From positions 1 to 64,000 of the forward strand of contig JFHF01000033.1 in assembly GCA_000648925.1 (NCBI GenBank): a DNA stretch of 64,000 nucleotides. The letters are read 5' to 3'. Source of the DNA: Caballeronia jiangsuensis (GTDB taxonomy: Bacteria > Pseudomonadota > Gammaproteobacteria > Burkholderiales > Burkholderiaceae). The translations under genes and the position numbers were made by a program. This document shows positions 41,702 to 49,842 of the stretch, piece after piece. The stretch's first letter is position 1, and each line of letters starts with the position of its first letter. The notes beneath the pieces were generated by a model. That model did not search any database. It was not told the DNA's origin and saw only the letters and a program-made list of their open reading frames with translations.

Positions 41702-42481
41702 GTGAAAGAAGACGACATCCGCAGGAATGCCTTCGCCATGCCTGTGCACAATCCCGCTTACCCGCGTCCGCCGTTCCGCTTTCTCAATCGCGAGTACTTC
41801 ATCATCTCTTACGAGACCGATCTCGACGCGTTGCGCGCCGTGGTCCCCGAGCCGCTCGAAGTCGACAACGGCCTCGTGCATTACGAATTCATTCGCATGC
41901 CGGATTCGTCCGGCTTCGGCGACTACACCGAAAGCGGCCAGGTGATCTCGGTCATCGATCCGGATGGCAGGAAGGGCAGCTATACCCATGCGATGTATCT
42001 CGACGACGAAGGCCCGATCGCGGGCGGCCGCGAGATCTGGGGCTTTCCGAAGAAGCTGGCGTCGCCGCGCTTGGCCGTCGATGGCAAGGACACGCTGCTC
42101 GGCACGCTCGACTACGGCTCGCAGCGCATCGCGACGGGCACGATGGGCTACAAGTATCGTCCGCTCGATCTCGAAGCGGAGCGCAAGAAGCTCGCCGAGA
42201 CGCCGAACTATCTGCTCAAGGTGCTGCCGCATGTCGATGGCACCGCGCGCGTGTGCGAACTCGTGCGTTTCTTTCTGCGCGACGTGAGCGTGCTCGGCGC
42301 GTGGGAAGGCCCCGCCGCGCTGGAACTGCATGCGCACGCGCTCGCGCCCGTCGCGGATCTGCCGGTGCGCAAGGTGGTCGGCGCGCGGCACGTCATCGCG
42401 AATCTCACGCTCGATATCGGCGAAGTCGCGTATGACTATCTCGCGCCGCCGGACGAACTCAGGCTCGCCGTCAATCAATAA
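41702..42481 (+). CDS. adc: Acetoacetate decarboxylase
   Basis: A 259-residue enzyme that decarboxylates acetoacetate to acetone and CO2 through a Schiff base. The catalytic Lys lies in EIWGFPKKLASPRLAVDG; FRFLNREYFIISYETD and NGLVHYEFIRMPDSSGFGDY are family segments. GTG 41702 is chosen: it has AGGGA upstream and yields VKEDDIRRNAFAMPV, matching the usual N-terminus; the frame is open further upstream but through the promoter. It precedes 3-hydroxybutyrate dehydrogenase by 30 bp in an operon. Confidence 0.94.
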   Translation: MKEDDIRRNAFAMPVHNPAYPRPPFRFLNREYFIISYETDLDALRAVVPEPLEVDNGLVHYEFIRMPDSSGFGDYTESGQVISVIDPDGRKGSYTHAMYLDDEGPIAGGREIWGFPKKLASPRLAVDGKDTLLGTLDYGSQRIATGTMGYKYRPLDLEAERKKLAETPNYLLKVLPHVDGTARVCELVRFFLRDVSVLGAWEGPAALELHAHALAPVADLPVRKVVGARHVIANLTLDIGEVAYDYLAPPDELRLAVNQ

Positions 42482-42511
42482 CTTCGCATCACTTCGACAA
42501 GGGAAAGACAC

Positions 42512-43294
42512 ATGGCACTGCAAGGAAAAGTCGCGCTCGTCACGGGCGCAGCGAGCGGCATCGGCGAAGAGACGGCGCGCAAGCTCGCGGCCGATGGCGC
42601 GGCGGTCGTGATCGCCGATCTGAATCTCGCGAATGCGCAGAAGGTCGCGGACAGCATCGTCGCGGCGGGCGGCAAGGCGATCGCCGTGTCGATGGACGTG
42701 ACGAGCGAAGACGCGGTGAACGCGGGCATCGAAGAGACGGTGGCGAAGCTCGGCGGCATCGACGTGCTGGTGTCGAACGCGGGCATTCAGATCGTCGCGC
42801 CGATCGAAGAGTATGCGTACGCCGACTGGAAGAAGATGCTCGCGATCCATCTCGACGGCGCGTTCCTCACGACGAAGGCCGCGATCAAGCATATGTACGC
42901 GTCGGGCAAGGGCGGGTCGATCATCTATATGGGATCGGTGCACTCGCATGAGGCATCGAAACTGAAGTCGGCCTATGTCACGGCGAAGCATGGCTTGCTG
43001 GGACTCGCGCGCGTGGTCGCGAAGGAAGGCGGACCGCGCGGCGTGCGCGCCAATGTGGTGTGCCCGGGTTTCGTGCGCACGCCGCTCGTCGAGAAGCAGA
43101 TTCCCGAGCAGGCGAAGGCGCTCGGCATTTCGGAGGAAGAAGTCGTGAAGAACGTGATGCTGAAGGAAACGGTCGATGGCGAATTCACGACCGTCGCCGA
43201 TGTCGCGAACACGGTCGCATTCCTCGCGGGATTCGAATCGAATGCGCTGACGGGGCAGTCGGTCGTCGTGAGCCACGGCTGGTTCATGCAATAA
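42512..43294 (+). CDS. bdhA: D-3-hydroxybutyrate dehydrogenase
   Basis: A 260-residue SDR with TGAASGIGEETARKLAADG, the tetrad region GSVHSHEASKLKSAYVTAKH (Tyr and Lys of YxxxK) and C-terminal LTGQSVVVSHGWFMQ, all typical of bacterial 3-hydroxybutyrate dehydrogenases. It interconverts 3-hydroxybutyrate and acetoacetate, the substrate of the upstream decarboxylase, and so links PHB/ketone-body turnover to acetone formation. Ribosome site AAGGGAAAG lies before ATG 42512. Confidence 0.94.
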   Translation: MALQGKVALVTGAASGIGEETARKLAADGAAVVIADLNLANAQKVADSIVAAGGKAIAVSMDVTSEDAVNAGIEETVAKLGGIDVLVSNAGIQIVAPIEEYAYADWKKMLAIHLDGAFLTTKAAIKHMYASGKGGSIIYMGSVHSHEASKLKSAYVTAKHGLLGLARVVAKEGGPRGVRANVVCPGFVRTPLVEKQIPEQAKALGISEEEVVKNVMLKETVDGEFTTVADVANTVAFLAGFESNALTGQSVVVSHGWFMQ

Positions 43295-43303
43295 GGAGAA
43301 TCC

Positions 43304-44572
43304 ATGCGCCGCAGTCAACGCAACACACTCATGCAGGCGAACCACGTCGCGCTGCCGGACTACGATGACGTTTGCCTCGTGCTGCAAGGCGGCGGCGCGC
43401 TGGGCTCCTATCAGGCCGGCGTGTTCGAAGGGCTCGCGGAAGTCGGCGTCGATCCGACATGGACGTCGGGCATTTCCATCGGCGCGCTGAATACCGCGAT
43501 CATCGCGGGCAATGCGCCCGAACGCCGCGTGGCTGCGCTGCGCGGATTCTGGAACACGATCTGCCAGCCCGCCGATCTGATCGGGCATGTCGGCGCGTTC
43601 GTGCCCGCGGCGTTCGGCTTCGCCAACATCGGCCGCAAGTTTTCGAGCATGTGGGCGGCGGCGCGCGCGCTGACCGAAGGGCAGAGGGGCTTCTTTTCGC
43701 CGCGCGTGCATGTGCCCGAACTCGGTCCGGGCGCGAAGAGCAAGCGCCCGAACGAGGTGAGCTACTACGACACGTCCGCGTTACGCGCGACGCTGCTGCA
43801 ATTCGCCGATTTCGACCGTATCAACGATGGCGCCATGCGTGTGTCGGTCGGAGCGGTCAATGTGCGCACGGGCAACCTCGTCTACTTCGACAATACGAAG
43901 ATGCGTCTCGCGCCCGAGCATTTCATGGCGTCGGGCGCGCTGCCGCCGGGATTTCCCGCTGTCGAGATCGACGGCGAGTTCTACTGGGACGGCGGTCTCG
44001 TATCGAATACGCCGCTGACGGAGATCATCCGCGAAAGTCAGCACAAGGACACGCTCGTATTTCAGGTGGATTTGTGGAGCGCGCGCGGCACGTTGCCGGG
44101 CGATTTTCTCGACGTGAGCGAGCGCACGAAGGACATTCAGTATTCGAGCCGGACGCGCGCCATCACCGATTTCGTTTCGCATAATCAGAAGCATGCGCGG
44201 CTCATCAAGGAACTGCTGGAGCATATTCCCGAGAAGACGCGGCGCTCGCATCCGCTGTTGCGCGAGGCGCAGAAAGTCGCGGATGGCGGCGCGGTGAACG
44301 TCGTGCATCTGATCTACAAGAACAAGTTCTTCGAAGGGCATTACAAGGACTACGAGTTCAGCAACGACACGATGGACGAGCACTGGGCGAGCGGGCTGGA
44401 AGATATTCGCCGCTCGTTCGCGCATCCGGAGTGGTTCGAGGTGCCGAGTCATGATCTGGGCTTCGTCACGCATGACGTGCATCGGTATGAGCCCGCGCCG
44501 CAGGCGACGGCGGAGATGCCGAAGGCGGTGGCGAAGAAGCTGGTCGATGTGGATGAGGTGGAAGGCGTTTGA
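43304..44572 (+). CDS. Patatin-like phospholipase with DUF3734
   Basis: A 422-residue patatin-fold hydrolase. GGGALGSYQAGVFEGLAE forms the oxyanion loop, the nucleophile Ser is in SGISIGALNTAIIAGN, and the catalytic Asp is in FYWDGGLVSNTPL. The C-terminal DUF3734 region follows from about residue 290 (AITDFVSHNQKHARLIKELL). It begins 9 bp after the dehydrogenase. The same trio occurs widely in Burkholderiaceae and suggests a lipid- or polyester-linked role; the substrate is unproven. Confidence 0.93.
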   Translation: MRRSQRNTLMQANHVALPDYDDVCLVLQGGGALGSYQAGVFEGLAEVGVDPTWTSGISIGALNTAIIAGNAPERRVAALRGFWNTICQPADLIGHVGAFVPAAFGFANIGRKFSSMWAAARALTEGQRGFFSPRVHVPELGPGAKSKRPNEVSYYDTSALRATLLQFADFDRINDGAMRVSVGAVNVRTGNLVYFDNTKMRLAPEHFMASGALPPGFPAVEIDGEFYWDGGLVSNTPLTEIIRESQHKDTLVFQVDLWSARGTLPGDFLDVSERTKDIQYSSRTRAITDFVSHNQKHARLIKELLEHIPEKTRRSHPLLREAQKVADGGAVNVVHLIYKNKFFEGHYKDYEFSNDTMDEHWASGLEDIRRSFAHPEWFEVPSHDLGFVTHDVHRYEPAPQATAEMPKAVAKKLVDVDEVEGV

Positions 44573-44630
44573 AGCCGGCGCGGGTTTCCATTAACCTGAT
44601 CAGCCTCGTCACGATGAATCGAGGCATCTC

Positions 44631-45011
44631 ATGACCAACTGGAAACCCGCAACCTACCCCTCCATCAGCCCGTACCTCATCTGCGAAAACGCGGACGCGA
44701 TCATCACCTTCCTGCAAAACGTCTTCGAAGCCGAACTCATCCGCCGCTTCGACCGTCCCGATGGCTCGCTGATGCACGCCGAAGTACGCATCGACGACAG
44801 CATCGTGATGATCGGCGGCGGCGCGACGGATCAACAAGCGCCGGGGCCGCATATCCACGTCTACGTGCGTGACGCGCAGGCCGTCTACGACCGCGCGATG
44901 CAGAACGGCGCGCAAAGCGTGCAGACGCCCACGCGCAAACGCGCCGACGACGACTTCAGAGGCGGCTTCCGCGACGCCGCCGGCACGACGTGGTGGGTCG
45001 CTACGCAATGA
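44631..45011 (+). CDS. VOC-family (glyoxalase/PhnB-like) protein
   Basis: A 126-residue protein with the beta-alpha-beta-beta-beta repeats of the vicinal oxygen chelate fold: ISPYLICENADAIITFLQNV, MHAEVRIDDSIVMIGGGAT and HIHVYVRDAQAVYDRAMQNG, ending GTTWWVATQ. Such PhnB-like proteins have mostly unknown substrates. It stands alone after the patatin gene, converging on a LysR gene 4 bp away. Confidence 0.88.
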   Translation: MTNWKPATYPSISPYLICENADAIITFLQNVFEAELIRRFDRPDGSLMHAEVRIDDSIVMIGGGATDQQAPGPHIHVYVRDAQAVYDRAMQNGAQSVQTPTRKRADDDFRGGFRDAAGTTWWVATQ

Positions 45012-45015
45012 CCCG

Positions 45016-45951
45016 TCAACGCTTTTTCCTCTTCGCACGCGCCGCGGATGCGCCCAGACTGTCGCGCAACGAGTTCGTCAGCGTTTTCAGGAACTGATCG
45101 ACCGCGGGCGGAAGACGGCGCTCGCGCATCACCGTGACCTGCAACAGGCGCTCGTTGAGCAAGGGCTCGTCGATAGGCGTGGCGACGAGCGTCGGCGGGC
45201 CGGGATCGCCTTCGAGCGCGACCGCGCTGCCGAGCGTGATCGCGCCCGTGAGCGCGGCGAAATGATGCATCGCGCTCGAGTTGTTGCTCGTCAGGACCGG
45301 CTCCAGATGCACGCCGCGCGCCGAGCAGCACCAGTCGATCAACTGACGCACGGTGGTGCCGCGATCGAGCACCGCAGTGGGGTACTGAAGCACGTCGTCG
45401 AGCGTGATGCTCGTTTTGCCCGCCAATGGATGTGTCGGCGGCAGCAGCGCGCAGACCGGCGCCTTCACGCTGTATTCGATGCTCAACGCCGTCGATGTCG
45501 ATGTCGAGAACGCGAGCCCCACATCGACTTCGCCGCTCGTCACCCAATGCTCGACCTGCCCGGGCGTACCTGAACGCATCACGAAGCGCGTGCGCGGATG
45601 CTCGCGATAATGCGTCGCCATCACGCTCGGCAAAAAGCAGCGCGTGAAACCCTCCGTGCAGCCGATGCGCACGATCCCGAGCCCGAGCGCATGCATCTCC
45701 GATATCTCGGCCAGCACCGCATCGCCATCCATCAACGCGCGGCGCGCATGCTGCACGAGCAATTCGCCCGCTTCGGTCAGGATCATGCCGCGCGCCATGC
45801 GCTCGAATAGCGGCGTGCCCGCCTGTTCCTCCAGCTTCGCGATCTGCCGGCTGATCGCCGACACCGCGACGTGAAGCTGTTCCGACGCCGCCGCGAGCGA
45901 GCCCGCGCGCGCGACTTCCACGAAATATTTGAGTGCGATGCCATGCAGCAC
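45016..45951 (-). CDS. LysR-family transcriptional regulator
   Basis: A 311-residue LysR protein (HTH: ALKYFVEVARAGSLAAASEQ, VSAISRQIAKLEEQAGTPLF), ligand domain from about residue 85 (GIVRIGCTEGFTRCFLPSVM). GTG 45951 gives the common LysR N-terminus and has GGGG upstream; the longer reading would need a TTG start inside the divergent promoter. It is divergent from an M20 peptidase/MHS transporter pair and is the probable regulator of those genes. Confidence 0.92.
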   Translation of the reverse strand: MLHGIALKYFVEVARAGSLAAASEQLHVAVSAISRQIAKLEEQAGTPLFERMARGMILTEAGELLVQHARRALMDGDAVLAEISEMHALGLGIVRIGCTEGFTRCFLPSVMATHYREHPRTRFVMRSGTPGQVEHWVTSGEVDVGLAFSTSTSTALSIEYSVKAPVCALLPPTHPLAGKTSITLDDVLQYPTAVLDRGTTVRQLIDWCCSARGVHLEPVLTSNNSSAMHHFAALTGAITLGSAVALEGDPGPPTLVATPIDEPLLNERLLQVTVMRERRLPPAVDQFLKTLTNSLRDSLGASAARAKRKKR

Positions 45952-46067
45952 GGCGTTCCCCGAGCGTTGCCTTTTTGGCAATGCTAGTCGCAAATATTGA
46001 AATTGTCGCGAATTTTTGATGTTTCTAGACTGGCCGGAATCGCACTAAACATTTTTCCGGAGACGTC

Positions 46068-47486
46068 GTGAGAGAACCCCAGAACAGGCGCGAAAACGCG
46101 ATCGCCATCGCTTGCAAGACATTCGATTCGGGCGCGTTTTTCGCGGACTTGCAGCGCCGCGTCGCGTTTCGCACCGAGAGTCAGAACGGGCGCAATCCCG
46201 CGCTGAACGCCTATTTGACCGATGAAATCAGCGACACGCTCGCGCGCCTCGGTTTCACGGCGCAGGTCGTCGAGAACCCCGTCGCGGGCGGGCCGCCGTT
46301 TCTGATCGCCGAACGTCATGAGTCCGATCATCTGCCGACCGTGCTGACCTATGGCCACGGCGATGTCGTGCGCGGCTATGACGAGCAGTGGCGCGCGGGC
46401 CTGAAGCCGTGGGAGATCGTCGTCGATGAAGACCGCTGGTACGGCCGCGGCACCGCCGACAACAAAGGCCAGCATTCGGTCAACTTCGCGGCGCTCGCTG
46501 CGGTCCTCGAGGCGCGCGAGGGCAAGCTCGGCTACAACGTGAAGGTGATCTTCGAGACCGGCGAGGAGATCGGCTCGCCGGGCCTCGACGAAGTCTGCGC
46601 CGCGCACAAGGACGCGCTCGCGGCGGATGTGTTCATCGCTTCGGACGGGCCGCGCGTGTCGGCGGAGCGTCCGACGCTCTTTCTCGGCTCGCGCGGCGGC
46701 GTGCCGTTCGAGCTGACCGTCGATCTGCGCGAAGGCGGGCATCACTCGGGCAACTGGGGCGGCGTGCTGCGCAATCCGGCCGTCGTGCTGTCGCACGCGA
46801 TCGCGAGTCTCGTCGATCGCAACGGGCGTATCGCCGTCGAAGGATTGCGTCCACCGCCGATTTCCGACGCGGTGCGCGAAGCGCTCGCCGATATCGAACT
46901 GGGCCGCGACGAAAGCTCGCCCGATATCGATCCGACCTGGGGCGAGCCGGGCCTCACGCCGACCGAACGCGTGATCGGCTGGAACGCGCTCGAAGTGCTC
47001 GCGATGAAATCCGGCAACGCCGATGCCCCCGTCAACGCGATTCCGCCGTTCGCGAAAGCGGTGTGCCAGTTGCGCTTCGTCGTCGGCACGGACTGGCAGA
47101 ACCTGCAAACGCATCTCGAACGCCACTTCGCAGCGCATGGCTTCACGGAAGTGAAAGTCAGCGCGACGCGCGGCACGCCCGCGACGCGTCTCGATCTCGA
47201 CGATCCCTGGGTGCACTGGGCGCTCGATTCGATGCGCGCGACGACCGGCAAGAAGCCCGCGCTGCTGCCGAACCTCGGCGGCACCGTGCCCAACGACGTC
47301 TTCGCGACCACGCTCGGCCTGCCGACGCTGTGGGTGCCGCACTCGTATCCCGCGTGCAATCAGCACGCGCCGAACGAACACGTGCTCGCGCCCGTGATGC
47401 GCGAATCGCTCGGGCTGATGGCGGGCCTCTGGTGGGATCTCGGCGAGATGGGCGCGGCGATCGTCGCCGCGCGCAACGCCCGTTGA
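46068..47486 (+). CDS. M20-family metallopeptidase/amidohydrolase
   Basis: A 472-residue M20 enzyme (ArgE/DapE/dipeptidase family). Zinc ligands and catalytic residues are visible: TYGHGDVVRGYDEQW, WYGRGTADNKGQHSVN, FETGEEIGSPGLDEV, a later ASDGPRVS and HSYPACNQHAPNEHV. The GGHHSGNWGG segment marks the dimerisation domain. GTG 46068 follows a good GGAGA site. It is followed 28 bp later by an MHS transporter gene, so the pair probably imports and hydrolyses an N-acyl amino acid or small peptide. Confidence 0.93.
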   Translation: MREPQNRRENAIAIACKTFDSGAFFADLQRRVAFRTESQNGRNPALNAYLTDEISDTLARLGFTAQVVENPVAGGPPFLIAERHESDHLPTVLTYGHGDVVRGYDEQWRAGLKPWEIVVDEDRWYGRGTADNKGQHSVNFAALAAVLEAREGKLGYNVKVIFETGEEIGSPGLDEVCAAHKDALAADVFIASDGPRVSAERPTLFLGSRGGVPFELTVDLREGGHHSGNWGGVLRNPAVVLSHAIASLVDRNGRIAVEGLRPPPISDAVREALADIELGRDESSPDIDPTWGEPGLTPTERVIGWNALEVLAMKSGNADAPVNAIPPFAKAVCQLRFVVGTDWQNLQTHLERHFAAHGFTEVKVSATRGTPATRLDLDDPWVHWALDSMRATTGKKPALLPNLGGTVPNDVFATTLGLPTLWVPHSYPACNQHAPNEHVLAPVMRESLGLMAGLWWDLGEMGAAIVAARNAR

Positions 47487-47514
47487 CAAGCCACTTCACA
47501 TCCACGCGGACATC

Positions 47515-48789
47515 ATGAACAAAAAGCCTCTGAGCCTGACACAGATCGTGCTCGCGACTTCGGTCGGCAATGCGCTCGAATGGTTCGATATCGCGATCTA
47601 TGCGTTCTTCGCGGTGTATATCGCGAAGAACTTCTTCCCGGCCGCGAACGAGACGGCGTCGATGCTGCTCACGTTCGGCTCGTTCGGCGCGTCCTATCTG
47701 GTTCGGCCCATCGGCGGCATGGTGCTCGGCGCCTACGCGGACAGGCGCGGACGCAAGGCGGCGCTGATGATGTCGGTCGGTTTGATGATGATCGGCACGG
47801 CGATCATCGCGGTGATTCCGCCTTACGCGTCGATCGGTCTGATCGCGCCTGCGGGCGTGTTCATCGCGCGCCTGATTCAGGGCTTCTCGGCGGGCGGCGA
47901 GTTCGGCGCCTCGACGGCGATGCTGATCGAGCACGCACCCGAGCGGCGCGGCCTGCTCGCGAGCTGGCAGTTCGCGACGCAAGGGCTTGCGACCTTGCTC
48001 GCGTCGATCTTCGGCTTCGCGCTCGCCAAATTGATGCCCGCCGCCGAACTCGCCGCGTGGGGCTGGCGCATTCCGTTCTTCTTCGGCTTGCTGATCGGGC
48101 CGGCGGGCTTGTACCTGCGACGCTATCTGGAAGACGCGACCGATTACACCGAGGCCGAGCACACGGCCACGCCGGTCCGCGATGTCTTCACGCATCAAAA
48201 GGCGTTGCTGCTCGTGTCGATCGGCGCGCTGACGGTATCGACGGCGGTGAATTACCTGTTGCAGTACGTGCCGACGTTCGCGATCCGCGAGTTGCATCTC
48301 GATGCATCGACGGGTTTCGCGGCGAGCACCGTCGCGGGCCTGATGCTGACCGTCGTCACGCCCTTCGCGGGGCATCTGTCGGACAGGATCGGCCGCGTGA
48401 AGCAGATGTCGACGGCGGCGCTGCTGCTCTTCGTGACGGGCTATCCGGCGTTCGCGTATGTCGTGTCGCACGTGTCGGTGCCGGCGTTGTTCGCGCTTGT
48501 CGCGTGGCTGGCGTTGCTCAAGGCGATCTATTTCGGCGCGCTGCCGGCGCTGATGTCGGAGATCTTTCCGGTATCGACGCGCGCGACGGGCATGTCGATC
48601 GGCTACAACATCGGCGTGACGGTGTTCGGCGGATTCACGCCCGCGATCATCATCTGGCTGCTGAGCGCGACGGGCAGCAAGGCCGCGCCGAGCTTCTACA
48701 TGATGTTCACGGCGGTGATCAGTCTCGCGGCGCTGGCGGCGGTGAGCCGCGGCAAAGGGCCGATGAGGACGGCCGGCGCGGCGGCCTGA
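47515..48789 (+). CDS. MFS transporter, metabolite:H+ symporter (MHS) family
   Basis: A 424-residue transporter with 12 spans. ATSVGNALEWFDIAIYAFFA and YLVRPIGGMVLGAYADRRGR are the MHS family hallmarks shared with citrate, proline/betaine (ProP) and dicarboxylate symporters. The GFSAGGEFGASTAMLIEHAP segment is also diagnostic. Follows the M20 gene by 28 bp and is likely co-transcribed. The substrate is probably whatever the M20 enzyme cleaves. Confidence 0.93.
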   Translation: MNKKPLSLTQIVLATSVGNALEWFDIAIYAFFAVYIAKNFFPAANETASMLLTFGSFGASYLVRPIGGMVLGAYADRRGRKAALMMSVGLMMIGTAIIAVIPPYASIGLIAPAGVFIARLIQGFSAGGEFGASTAMLIEHAPERRGLLASWQFATQGLATLLASIFGFALAKLMPAAELAAWGWRIPFFFGLLIGPAGLYLRRYLEDATDYTEAEHTATPVRDVFTHQKALLLVSIGALTVSTAVNYLLQYVPTFAIRELHLDASTGFAASTVAGLMLTVVTPFAGHLSDRIGRVKQMSTAALLLFVTGYPAFAYVVSHVSVPALFALVAWLALLKAIYFGALPALMSEIFPVSTRATGMSIGYNIGVTVFGGFTPAIIIWLLSATGSKAAPSFYMMFTAVISLAALAAVSRGKGPMRTAGAAA

Positions 48790-48801
48790 GCCGCGCATCC
48801 A

Positions 48802-49566
48802 TCACTGCTCCAGTGAGCGAAGCAGTCTCGCGAGGTTGGTCGGATCGACATGAATGATCCCGCCTCGCGGACTGTCGATATCCGCGATCAGCGCGAGCGA
48901 CAGCGCGACCGTCACCGGCAGCACCAGCACGAGCAGGCCCCACCGCAGCCTGCCTTTCGCGCCGTAGCCCTGCACCGCGCAGCCGCACAGTGCGATCACG
49001 ATCATCAGAACCCACGCGCCGAGCGGAATGCGATTGTTGCGTGCGGCCTCCGAGTAGTCCTGCGAGTTGAGCACGTCGTTCATGCCGGCCACGACGAGCG
49101 CGCCGATCGGCGTCGGCATGTCTTTGCCGACCTGCGTCGCCATCTTCCATAGCGCCGACTGAAGTTCCGCCGTGTCGTGATTGACGCGCGCGAGTTCCGC
49201 CGGGTCGCGCGTCCGATATTCGGCCAGCCGCAGGCGCACGTAGCGGGCCAGCGCGGCCTTCATCGGCGCGCTCATGCGGGCATCGGTCAGATCCGCGCGG
49301 GCGAATTCGGTGCCGATCGCATTGGCTTCGCCTTCCTCCAGATTCTTGCGCTGGTCGTAGCGGTTGACGGCCATCGAAAGGCTGAAGCCGATGAGCAGCG
49401 CGAGCAGCGTCAGCGTCGACGTCTGCACGACGCCGAAGTCTTCGCGTTCGTCGGTCGGGAGCGGCGCGAGGCGTCGCAGGATGAGCGCGCCGAAAACGAC
49501 CGCCGCGACGAAAACCAGTATCAGAACCACGAACAGAATGTCCGGGTGATCGACGAATGCCGCCAT
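48802..49566 (-). CDS. DUF4239/bestrophin-like membrane protein
   Basis: A 254-residue protein with two N-terminal spans (ILFVVLILVFVAAVVFGALI, TLTLLALLIGFSLSMAVN) and two C-terminal ones (LGAWVLMIVIALCGCAVQGY, LLVLVLPVTVALSLALIAD), separated by a soluble helical region containing RYDQRKNLEEGEANAIGTE. This four-span plan and the RYD...EANAIGT motif fit the bestrophin-like DUF4239 family. Function unknown; ion-channel similarity is structural only. It stands alone, ending 12 bp from the converging MHS transporter gene. Confidence 0.85.
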   Translation of the reverse strand: MAAFVDHPDILFVVLILVFVAAVVFGALILRRLAPLPTDEREDFGVVQTSTLTLLALLIGFSLSMAVNRYDQRKNLEEGEANAIGTEFARADLTDARMSAPMKAALARYVRLRLAEYRTRDPAELARVNHDTAELQSALWKMATQVGKDMPTPIGALVVAGMNDVLNSQDYSEAARNNRIPLGAWVLMIVIALCGCAVQGYGAKGRLRWGLLVLVLPVTVALSLALIADIDSPRGGIIHVDPTNLARLLRSLEQ

Positions 49567-49591
49567 GCGATCTCTCCCTTGAAAGAGTCTC

Positions 49592-49666
49592 CATCGCTAT
49601 CGATATTTCAATTGCGGCCGTTCGCGGATCGATTAATTCAATTGCAACCTTCGCGCGATAGCGATG
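49592..49666. repeat. Long-armed inverted repeat in intergenic region
   Basis: CATCGCTATCG (49592-49602) and CGATAGCGATG (49656-49666) are exact 11-bp complements 53 bp apart, enclosing two copies of TTCAATTGC. It lies between the DUF4239 gene and the apionate-cluster MFS gene, 26 bp before the former's start. Could be a DNA-looping regulatory site or transcript hairpin. Confidence 0.5.
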
Positions 49667-49842
49667 TGAGATTTTGTCTTTCCAATGTGCGATGAAAACC
49701 GCATTCCGGATGACTTTAGCGCACAGGGCTGTGAGAAAAAATCGACCCATTTCGGCGTTTCCACCTATGTCTCGCGTCCCTCCCGCGATGGTCTACTCAT
49801 CACACCAGTTGACCACACCCGTGCGCTACGTCTGGAGGAGAC

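Noticed and set aside
41552..43711. Very long minus-strand open frame (about 719 codons)
   Set aside because: It lies antisense to adc, bdhA and the patatin gene, all with intact motifs; composition is the Arg/His/Asp-rich pattern typical of antisense frames in high-GC DNA.
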